NCBI GenBank assembly: GCA_934358955.1
Contig: CAKRLC010000125.1
Location: 1 to 5,073 of the forward strand
Direction: 5' to 3'
Source of the DNA: an uncultured Roseburia sp.
GTDB taxonomy: Bacteria; Bacillota; Clostridia; Lachnospirales; Lachnospiraceae
DNA: 5,073 nucleotides
Made by a program: the position numbers and the translations under genes. Of this stretch, positions 1 through 4,598 are shown in pieces. How positions within the stretch are numbered: the first letter of the stretch is position 1; each line of letters opens with the position of its first letter. The notes under the pieces are model-generated. The model saw nothing but the letters and a program-made list of their open reading frames with translations, was not told where the DNA came from and did not search any database.

Positions 1-2
1 AT

Positions 3-73
3 GGCGACATAGCCAAGCGGTAAGGCGTGGGTCTGCAACACCCTGATCACCAGTTCGAATCTGGTTGTCGCCT
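3..73 (+). tRNA. tRNA-Cys (anticodon GCA)
   Basis: This gene encodes the transfer RNA that delivers cysteine. The acceptor stem GGCGACA (3-9) pairs fully with TGTCGCC (66-72). The T arm is ACCAG (49-53) / CTGGT (61-65) around the TTCGAAT loop. The anticodon loop CTGCAAC (33-39) places GCA at 35-37. The base after the acceptor stem is T73, the U73 discriminator known as a cysteine identity element. The anticodon stem has four pairs, then a T28/T44 mismatch at its base. The 3' CCA is not encoded (CTT follows), so a CCA-adding enzyme must supply it. An intrinsic terminator follows within 10 bases, so this is probably the last gene of a tRNA transcript that begins to the left of the window. Confidence 0.96.
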
Positions 74-78
74 CTTAG

Positions 79-111
79 AGGCCTAGAAATTCATGTTTCT
101 AGGCCTTTTTT
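79..111 (+). terminator. Intrinsic terminator of the tRNA-Cys transcript
   Basis: A perfect 10-bp stem, GGCCTAGAAA (80-89) with TTTCTAGGCC (96-105), encloses a 6-base loop and is followed directly by six T (106-111). A79 can add one more pair with the first T. This is a classic Rho-independent terminator placed just after the tRNA. Confidence 0.93.
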
Positions 112-313
112 CTACTAAAAAATAATTTAAGAAGCTGAAAAATTTGATTATCTGACGCCAATCTTTAAAGATCCAGGTGTGAAAAGAAGACCGAGATCAG
201 ATAGTCTAACAGCATCATAAAAAATTCTTGACCGCTTGATTGACAAGCGCTATGATTAGTTAATCGGGTAATTTGGTAGTTTATCACAGTTGGCATCAGA
301 AGGGAAGTTTTAT
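112..313 (+). other. Intergenic region between tRNA-Cys and the prepilin gene
   Basis: I see no gene here. The stretch holds a 10-bp inverted repeat with one G-T pair (GATTATCTGA at 146-155, TCAGATAGTC at 197-206). Inside its loop is a perfect 12-base palindrome, ATCTTTAAAGAT (161-172). The promoter annotated at 228-256 and the prepilin ribosome binding site at about 299-305 complete it. The paired region lies upstream of that promoter, so it would only be RNA if transcription started further left. I could not match it to a known riboswitch consensus. Confidence 0.5.
228..256 (+). promoter_or_regulatory. Predicted sigma-A promoter for prepilin-uppP, with a dyad in the spacer
   Basis: A -35 box TTGACC (228-233) and a -10 box TATGAT (251-256), each one base off consensus, are separated by exactly 17 bases. 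The spacer carries an inverted repeat, CGCTTG (233-238) and CAAGCG (244-249), with five bases between the arms. The repeat overlaps the last base of the -35 box and could be an operator. Transcription would start near 263, giving a leader of about 50 bases before the prepilin ATG. The promoter call rests on box quality and spacing; the operator role is inference. Confidence 0.65.
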
Positions 314-949
314 ATGGCAAAAAAGAGAACAATGAAAAGTGTGCGTGGATTTACGCTGGTGGAACTGATCGTTGTGCTGGCAATCTTAGCAATTCTCGCA
401 TCACTCATTGTTCCGGCATTGACAGGATATATTGAGAAGACAAAGAAACAGGCTGTGATCTCAGAGGCAAAGAGTGTCTGGACAGCAGCACAGGCGGCCA
501 CATCAGAATGTTATGCCCTGTATCCGGAAAGCTTCGACGTATCCTGTAAATTTAAAACATATATTCCTGGTTATCAAAATACTAAGCTTGGAAGGATATC
601 AAATGGTGCGCTGAATGCATTGCAAAAGAACCCAAAGGATAAGACAGAGGAGGGGACATCCAGCAGGAGAATTTCCTGGATGGTGTTAAACTATTTGGAC
701 AGTGCAGATAAAAATGCAAAGCCACGTTATACTTTTGGAAGTGGGAATATTATAGGTGGTGGAAATACGCCGAGTAATTATTTGGGAAAGAATCCAAAAG
801 CAACAGATGTAATGATCCAGATTTTTCATACAAAAGAAGGCAGGGTTGTTGCCCTTAATTTTGGGAAGAATGGTTATATGGTAACAATGATTGAAGGCAA
901 AGAAACGAAATGTGTTTATGATGGAAATTGTCTGAGATCATGGGAATAA
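314..949 (+). CDS. Type IV prepilin-like protein (N-terminal methylation motif)
   Basis: This is a 211-residue protein with a class III signal peptide: a short basic leader (residues 1-12) ending in Gly12, then the mature start FTLVELIVVLAILAILASLI. Glu17 is at mature position +5, as prepilin peptidase substrates and pilin assembly require. The rest of residues 13-36 is the hydrophobic helix that anchors the protein and packs in a pilus or pseudopilus core. The C-terminal domain has four cysteines (66, 78, 200, 206); the 200/206 pair close to the C-terminus resembles the disulfide-bounded D region of pilins. I cannot assign it to a pilin, competence or secretion subfamily. The ATG at 314 is chosen over the longer TTG at 290 because GAAGGGA (299-305) lies 8 bases before it. 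ATG 332 would also keep the motif but has a weaker site. No prepilin peptidase, ATPase or platform gene is in the window. uppP follows 43 bases later. Confidence 0.87.
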   Translation: MAKKRTMKSVRGFTLVELIVVLAILAILASLIVPALTGYIEKTKKQAVISEAKSVWTAAQAATSECYALYPESFDVSCKFKTYIPGYQNTKLGRISNGALNALQKNPKDKTEEGTSSRRISWMVLNYLDSADKNAKPRYTFGSGNIIGGGNTPSNYLGKNPKATDVMIQIFHTKEGRVVALNFGKNGYMVTMIEGKETKCVYDGNCLRSWE

Positions 950-992
950 AAATGAAAGAAAGGTGTTTGTCTGTATAGGCAAAGCAGAAACA

Positions 993-1856
993 ATGTTAGA
1001 AATTATTAAAGCAATTTTATTTGGTATCGTGGAAGGAATTACAGAATGGCTTCCGATCAGTAGTACAGGACATATGATCTTATTGAATGAGATTGTATCG
1101 CTGAATGTATCAGAAGAATTTTACAGCATGTTTGAAGTGGTGATCCAGCTGGGAGCAATTTTAGCCGTAGTAATTCTTTTTTGGAACCAGATCTGGCCAT
1201 TTGGAAAGAAGAATAACAAGGAACCGCTTGCAAAAACAGGTGCAGGTGCTTATGTAAAATGGGATATTTTTAAGTTGTGGTTTCATATTTTAGTATCCTG
1301 TGTGCCGGCAGCAATAGTGGGAATTTTATTTGATGAGCAGTTAGAGGCATGGTTTTATAATTATCAGACGGTAGCAATTATGCTGATCCTGTTTGGTATT
1401 GCGTTTATTGTGATCGAGAATCACCATAAAGGAAAAAGAGCAAAGGTAAATACGCTTGTTGGAATTGATTACAGACTTGCATTCTGGATCGGAATGTTTC
1501 AGCTGATCGCGGCTGTATTTCCGGGAACTTCCAGATCAGGAGCAACCATTGTCGGAGCATTATTACTTGGTATATCAAGAACTGTTGCAGCGGAATATAC
1601 GTTTTTCCTTGCCATTCCGGTTATGTTCGGAGCCAGTCTTTTAAAAGGAGCAAAGTTCATGATGCATGCGACAATGACATCCCAGGAGGGAATTATTCTT
1701 ATCGTTGGCATGGTCGTAGCATTTGTTGTTTCTCTGTTTGTTATTAAATTTTTAATGGAATACATTAAGAAACATGACTTTAAGGTATTCGGATGGTACC
1801 GTATTATTCTTGGTATCATTGTATTACTCTGCGGATTCGCCGGATTTATCGGCTAA
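993..1856 (+). CDS. uppP: Undecaprenyl-diphosphate phosphatase UppP (BacA family)
   Basis: The product is an integral membrane enzyme that removes the terminal phosphate from undecaprenyl diphosphate. This regenerates the lipid carrier for peptidoglycan and other wall polymers, and overproduction of the family gives bacitracin resistance. The 287 residues match the usual length of about 270-290. Both family signatures are present: EGITEWLPISSTGH (residues 14-27), with the two catalytic-region glutamates E14 and E18, and PGTSRSGAT (177-185) with R181. Between and after them lie several hydrophobic segments, for example about 52-64, 98-113, 125-141, 187-216, 234-254 and 270-286. ATG 993 is chosen because family members begin about ten residues before GIVEG. 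An in-frame GTG at 963 would add ten residues, but its AAAGG lies directly against the start codon. The site before 993 (AGG at 977-979) is weak and 13 bases away, so expression may rely on translation from the upstream prepilin mRNA. No terminator separates the two genes. Confidence 0.96.
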   Translation: MLEIIKAILFGIVEGITEWLPISSTGHMILLNEIVSLNVSEEFYSMFEVVIQLGAILAVVILFWNQIWPFGKKNNKEPLAKTGAGAYVKWDIFKLWFHILVSCVPAAIVGILFDEQLEAWFYNYQTVAIMLILFGIAFIVIENHHKGKRAKVNTLVGIDYRLAFWIGMFQLIAAVFPGTSRSGATIVGALLLGISRTVAAEYTFFLAIPVMFGASLLKGAKFMMHATMTSQEGIILIVGMVVAFVVSLFVIKFLMEYIKKHDFKVFGWYRIILGIIVLLCGFAGFIG

Positions 1857-1904
1857 AGTAGCGCATGCCGTAAGTTTTGTTATTTATCGTGTTTGAAGGA
1901 TAAT

Positions 1905-1975
1905 AAATACCGCTTTCCTCTGCAATTATAAAACCACATTTTTTGTGGGTTGCAAGGGAAGCGGTATTTGTTTTG
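1905..1975 (+). terminator. Long hairpin after uppP, possible terminator
   Basis: The basal arm AAATACCGCTTTCCT (1905-1919) pairs with bases 1955-1969 over 15 bp with one G-T pair. TGCA (1921-1924) then pairs with TGCA (1951-1954), and an apical CCACA (1934-1938) pairs with TGTGG (1944-1948) around five T. The strand leaving the hairpin on the uppP side reads GTTTTG, a weak T-tract. It lies about 50 bases past the uppP stop and inside the GNAT remnant frame. It could end uppP transcription, act on both strands, or be a folded relic. The pairing is certain; the function is inferred. Confidence 0.5.
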
Positions 1976-2001
1976 CTTACACAGCCTTCGATATATATTT
2001 C

Positions 2002-2019
2002 ATGTACAAGCGTGTACAT
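2002..2019. repeat. Short inverted repeat in the GNAT remnant
   Basis: ATGTACA (2002-2008) and TGTACAT (2013-2019) form a perfect 7-bp inverted repeat around AGCG. It lies near the start of the remnant open frame, between the lipoprotein stop and the large hairpin. No strong T-tract follows on either strand, so I do not call it a terminator. Confidence 0.45.
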
Positions 2020-2098
2020 TTCGTTTTGTGTCATACGTTGTATTCTTTTAACATAAAACCTCTGTGTGCAACGTCGGCCCTATGAGCGGCAAATGTTC

Positions 2099-3913
2099 TT
2101 ACTGTAAGGCCTGCTCATAATAAGCAGGCAGATATTTCTGGAGCAGTGAGAACGGTGCAGGACCTATGGAAAGAACAGCCTGATGGAAAGCCTTTTCATC
2201 ATAGCGGCTGATATATTTCAGAGAGGTTTCCTGTTTCAGATTTTCAAATTCGAGATAACCGACATAGTATTTCAGATAATGTGTAGGTTCTTCTACGATC
2301 AGTTCAAAAATACTGCGGATCGCATCATCATTTGTAATTCCATAATTATGCCAGAATTCAACAGTGTCATCAAAAGTCCATCCTTCGTAATGGATGCCAA
2401 GATCGGTTGAAGCATAGAGACTTAAGGTAACATCCTGGTTGAGCTGCAGTATGGTTGCTACATCGTCATTTAATCCGGCATAGTGATAAGACATCATTTC
2501 TACGTAGGTCGCCCAGCCTTCTACATAACCGGCATAATTTAGTAAGGAACGGATTGGGTCCATACCGGATTCATAAGTCATAATGGTCTGATACAGATGT
2601 CCGGGAAATCCTTCATGTGCCAGTGTAGTAAAATAAGAAATTTCAGAGGAATCCGTGGATTCATTAATATAAATGGAATTTTGGGTATAGTCATCAATTG
2701 GTGCAGTCACATAGTAGGCAGGGGCAAGGTAATCCGCAACACTGTCATCAATGTAATGCACGGAAACATTTGTTTCCGGTGAAGCAGGAAAGTCAGAAAG
2801 CATAGCAGAACGGAGATTGCTTAATGTAGTAGCAGCATCCACAGAGGAAATGACAGCTTCTGAGGCAAGATCCCAGACTTCCGGATTTTCGTTCATAAGA
2901 TCAGACGATTCCTGGAGAACTTTTACACGCTGCTTGGTGATCATATTTTCGATGTCTGCAACGGAAGAGGATGAGCCGGTATTGTAATAAAGTAAATCTT
3001 TATAATATTCTTTTCCATCTGGATAATAGCAGAGCCCGTTTTCGTTTGTTCCGGATCCTTTCAAATCTTCCAGAGAAGAAGCAAGATTTTTATAGGCAGG
3101 AACAACATGGGAAAAAAATGCTTCTTCGTTTTGCAGCTTGTAATTGTCAATTTCAGTCTGGGAAAGTTCGTCAGTCATGTCATCCACTTTGTTATTAAAG
3201 GTCTGCAGTAAATAATGGTGATCAGCATCTTCAATAAAAGCCTGGCACTGGGAAATGACATTGTCACAGGCGTAGTCCGGCATAAAAAGTCCGGCATCAG
3301 CCTTTTGCTGTTCAAAAGCAATAACCTGCTCAAAATAAGTATCTGTTAAAGAAATAAGAGAAAGATAATCCTGCACATCCTGTTCTGTACGGAACGTATA
3401 TTCCTCGTAGAGGATTGGTAATTCAGCCTGCACACCGGTAGACGGACGCAGATATTCCTCGTACAGGGCATAGTCTGCCATATGGATCTGAAGCGTAAAA
3501 TAGTCAAGAAGAATATCATAGGTCAGCTGCTGGTTTAAAGACAGTTCATCATAACGGAATGACTGAAGTACAGAAAGATAGTTTTCAATTTTGGCATTAT
3601 TATCAATGACAGCCTGATCCGATAGGTCACCGAGCGTAACCGTGTAATTTGTGATTCCATAATTTTCCGGGTGAGCCAGTGTATAGTGCAGGTTAATGGT
3701 GTTTCCGGTTACTTCTTCCAGAAAAATATCTTTTGTAAAGGCATCGAATGCCGCAATGGTTTCCGGATTTTCCGAGGATTTCTGATGATTTGTGGAAGAT
3801 GGATAATAATTTCCGGAGTAAGCACAACCGGCAAAAAGAAGAAGTGCCAGCAGGGTGCAGATAAAGGAAGAAAAAATTTTTTTCTTTGTAAAAATAGGAG
3901 AATCTGAACGCAA
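2099..3913 (-). CDS. DUF885 family lipoprotein, predicted zinc metallopeptidase
   Basis: This is a 604-residue surface lipoprotein. The N-terminus has a basic KKK stretch, a hydrophobic core and a lipobox LFAGC with Cys30 as the lipidation site, so it should be anchored outside the cytoplasmic membrane. A Ser/Asn-rich linker follows. The body matches DUF885. Near the C-terminal third is HEGFPGH (433-439), an expanded HExxxGH metal-binding motif, then YVEGWATYVE (463-472), whose E465 is the likely third ligand. These motifs suggest gluzincin-like peptidase activity; the substrate is unknown. The start is TTG at 3913 because GAGGT (complement of 3921-3925) lies 7 bases upstream, and it gives an intact signal peptide; no ATG in this frame lies between it and the signal sequence. 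LYEEY occurs twice (150-154 and 168-172), perhaps by chance. The gene appears monocistronic with its own promoter, and no clear terminator follows immediately. Confidence 0.88.
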   Translation of the reverse strand: MRSDSPIFTKKKIFSSFICTLLALLLFAGCAYSGNYYPSSTNHQKSSENPETIAAFDAFTKDIFLEEVTGNTINLHYTLAHPENYGITNYTVTLGDLSDQAVIDNNAKIENYLSVLQSFRYDELSLNQQLTYDILLDYFTLQIHMADYALYEEYLRPSTGVQAELPILYEEYTFRTEQDVQDYLSLISLTDTYFEQVIAFEQQKADAGLFMPDYACDNVISQCQAFIEDADHHYLLQTFNNKVDDMTDELSQTEIDNYKLQNEEAFFSHVVPAYKNLASSLEDLKGSGTNENGLCYYPDGKEYYKDLLYYNTGSSSSVADIENMITKQRVKVLQESSDLMNENPEVWDLASEAVISSVDAATTLSNLRSAMLSDFPASPETNVSVHYIDDSVADYLAPAYYVTAPIDDYTQNSIYINESTDSSEISYFTTLAHEGFPGHLYQTIMTYESGMDPIRSLLNYAGYVEGWATYVEMMSYHYAGLNDDVATILQLNQDVTLSLYASTDLGIHYEGWTFDDTVEFWHNYGITNDDAIRSIFELIVEEPTHYLKYYVGYLEFENLKQETSLKYISRYDEKAFHQAVLSIGPAPFSLLQKYLPAYYEQALQ

Positions 3914-3945
3914 AATGAATACCTCAATATGATTTATTTACGGAT

Positions 3946-3974
3946 ATTATAGCATATGTCAGGAGTAGTATGAA
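3946..3974 (-). promoter_or_regulatory. Promoter of the DUF885 lipoprotein gene (extended -10)
   Basis: Read on the minus strand, a perfect -10 box TATAAT (complement of 3946-3951) is preceded by TGC, giving the extended -10 form TGnTATAAT. A -35 box TTCATA (complement of 3969-3974), four of six to consensus, lies 17 bases upstream. The leader to the TTG start would be about 25-30 bases and includes the GAGGT ribosome binding site. Confidence 0.72.
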
Positions 3975-4194
3975 TATGTTTCTTAATAATATTCGGGTGC
4001 CAAAAGGTCTACATTTTAGTTTAGAATGACAAGTTGCACAAAAAAATATTTCAAGTTTCATTGTGCAAAACATTCCGATAAGCCTCTGAGAACGTGATAA
4101 GAAAAAGGAAATTCGGGAAAATAGATTCGCTGCAGACATCTGGATTTTTGAGAAGGAAAGTCGTGCTTTTCATCTTGGTTTACATAATATTTGC
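3975..4194. other. Intergenic region between the lipoprotein and tRNA-fMet promoters
   Basis: I see no convincing gene here. The only longer open frame (minus strand, 3924-4139) lacks a recognisable product. The one notable structure is an 8-bp inverted repeat, TTGCACAA (4034-4041) and TTGTGCAA (4061-4068), separated by 19 bases. It could be a pair of binding half-sites upstream of the lipoprotein promoter or a weak hairpin. Confidence 0.4.
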
Positions 4195-4222
4195 TTGACA
4201 TTTGAAAAAAAGAGACTATAAT
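4195..4222 (+). promoter_or_regulatory. Promoter of tRNA-fMet
   Basis: Perfect consensus boxes TTGACA (4195-4200) and TATAAT (4217-4222) are spaced by 16 bases. Transcription would begin around 4229, about 15 bases before the mature tRNA 5' end. Such a strong constitutive promoter is expected for a stable RNA gene. Confidence 0.88.
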
Positions 4223-4243
4223 ATACTGTATCAAAGAAAATAT

Positions 4244-4317
4244 CGCGGGATGGAGCAGTCTGGAAGCTCGTCGGGCTCATAACCCGAAGGTCATAGGTTC
4301 AAATCCTATTCCCGCAA
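4244..4317 (+). tRNA. Initiator tRNA-fMet (anticodon CAT)
   Basis: This encodes the initiator tRNA that is formylated and begins protein synthesis. Three initiator traits are visible. The first base C4244 faces A4316, giving the C1-A72 mismatch needed for formylation and for escaping elongation. The anticodon stem has the three G-C pairs GGG (4273-4275) / CCC (4283-4285), which direct P-site entry. The anticodon CAT is at 4278-4280. The remaining acceptor stem GCGGGA / TCCCGC and the T arm ATAGG / CCTAT around TTCAAAT pair fully. The 3' CCA is not encoded. It stands alone with its own promoter and terminator rather than within a tRNA cluster. Confidence 0.97.
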
Positions 4318-4328
4318 CTCAAATGAAG

Positions 4329-4356
4329 CTGTCACACAGAAGTGTGGCAGTTTTTT
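4329..4356 (+). terminator. Intrinsic terminator of tRNA-fMet
   Basis: CTGTCACAC (4329-4337) pairs with GTGTGGCAG (4342-4350), 9 bp with one G-T pair, around the loop AGAA. Six T follow (4351-4356). It begins 12 bases after the tRNA. Its T-tract is also the outer end of the large palindrome that follows. Confidence 0.92.
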
Positions 4357-4398
4357 ATGTAATAGGAAATTCCTTGGAATTCCCTATTACATAAAAAA
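4351..4398. repeat. Near-perfect 48-bp palindrome
   Basis: The left arm (4351-4373, beginning TTTTTTATGTAATAGG) is the reverse complement of the right arm (4376-4398, ending CCTATTACATAAAAAA) except for one A/C mismatch (4367/4382), with only TT at the centre. As RNA it would form a hairpin with T6 and A6 at the base. It joins the tRNA terminator on the left to a further hairpin block on the right. Confidence 0.8.
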
Positions 4399-4496
4399 GG
4401 CACTAACGTGCCAATGATGCGCACTCGCGCGAAGATGTAGGTTGTCGCAAGCGACCGCGCTCGGCGCGAGAATGTGCCAAGGCACATTCTTTTTTT
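4393..4496. repeat. Palindromic intergenic element with outward terminator-like ends
   Basis: The block is bounded by A6 (4393-4398) and T7 (4490-4496). At the left, GGCAC (4399-4403) / GTGCC (4408-4412) forms a hairpin followed on the minus strand by T6. At the right, AGAATGTGCC (4469-4478) / GGCACATTCT (4481-4490) is a perfect dyad followed by T7 on the plus strand. Each end therefore looks like a terminator pointing outward. The core is markedly GC-rich: GTCGC-AA-GCGAC (4444-4455), CGCGC-TCG-GCGCG (4456-4468), and CTCGCGC (4424-4430), which can pair with GCGCGAG (4464-4470). The GGCAC/GTGCC units at both ends can also cross-pair. No protein is apparent. The arrangement resembles dispersed palindromic or MITE-like elements, but one copy cannot prove a repeat family. 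Confidence 0.6.
4469..4496 (+). terminator. Terminator-like hairpin at the right end of the palindromic element
   Basis: A 10-bp perfect dyad, AGAATGTGCC / GGCACATTCT, with AA at its centre is followed by a run of seven T counting the last arm base. In RNA the innermost pairs would open to give a normal loop. It could stop read-through from the tRNA-fMet side before the sirtuin gene, or it may simply be the element's end. Confidence 0.55.
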
Positions 4497-4516
4497 ATGC
4501 AGAAGCAGGATATGTG

Positions 4517-4525
4517 TGGTATACT
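4517..4525 (+). promoter_or_regulatory. Possible extended -10 promoter for the sirtuin gene
   Basis: TGG precedes TATACT (4520-4525), giving the TGnTATAMT form of an extended -10 element. No good -35 box lies at the proper distance; the bases there (about 4496-4502) are the end of the hairpin's T-tract. Transcription would begin near 4532, about 60 bases before the sirtuin start. Confidence 0.5.
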
Positions 4526-4535
4526 GTAAGCACTT

Positions 4536-4598
4536 ATGAAACACCAGGACAACAGGGTGCAGGGATCATACAAGAAAACCGGGAGGCAACAGGAATGA
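4536..4598 (+). other. Possible 20-codon upstream ORF overlapping the sirtuin start
   Basis: An ATG at 4536 opens a 20-codon frame (starting MKHQDNRVQG) whose TGA at 4596-4598 overlaps the sirtuin ATG in an ATGA arrangement typical of translational coupling. No convincing ribosome binding site precedes it. With the predicted promoter it would be nearly leaderless, so it may well be chance. Confidence 0.25.

Larger units (their letters stand above)
1846..2034 (-). pseudogene. Probable 3' remnant of a GNAT-family acetyltransferase
   Basis: This 62-codon frame on the minus strand reads like the end of an N-acetyltransferase. The stretch VSKTNTASLATHKKCGF (residues 19-35) matches the common GNAT pattern V..xN..S....KKCGF, and YGMRY sits near the C-terminus as in many members. 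A working GNAT protein needs about 140 residues or more with the acetyl-CoA binding R/QxxGxG/A loop, which is absent from this frame. In the next frame just upstream (2090-2034) a short stretch contains VAHRGF, which could be a frameshifted trace of that loop, but this is weak. The remnant begins just after the DUF885 lipoprotein stop and overlaps the last 11 bases of uppP tail to tail. I infer a decayed, 5'-truncated gene. The alternative is a chance open frame, made less likely by the connected motif. Confidence 0.5.

Noticed and set aside
290..313. TTG start at 290, extending the prepilin by eight residues
   Set aside because: The TTG has no ribosome binding site. GAAGGGA lies 8 bases before ATG 314, and the extended leader adds nothing to the prepilin signal.
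952..978. Eight-codon mini-ORF before uppP
   Set aside because: Too short to support as a gene; it does not overlap the uppP start, and its Shine-Dalgarno is only partial.
963..992. GTG start at 963 for uppP
   Set aside because: The added residues (MFVCIGKAET) do not resemble UppP N-termini, and the AAAGG is directly against the codon. ATG 993 matches the family start.
1499..1819. 106-codon minus-strand frame within uppP
   Set aside because: It is antisense to the conserved PGTSRSGAT half of uppP and shows no recognisable domain.
3709..3927. 72-codon minus-strand frame starting at TTG 3927
   Set aside because: It is an out-of-frame shadow of the lipoprotein signal-peptide region, and its start codon overlaps the lipoprotein ribosome binding site.
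3924..4139. 71-codon minus-strand frame upstream of the lipoprotein gene
   Set aside because: It lacks a plausible product, spans the lipoprotein promoter, and its composition looks like translated AT-rich non-coding DNA.
4351..4496. CRISPR array or insertion sequence
   Set aside because: There are no evenly spaced direct repeats with unique spacers and no transposase reading frame; the repeats are inverted and contiguous.
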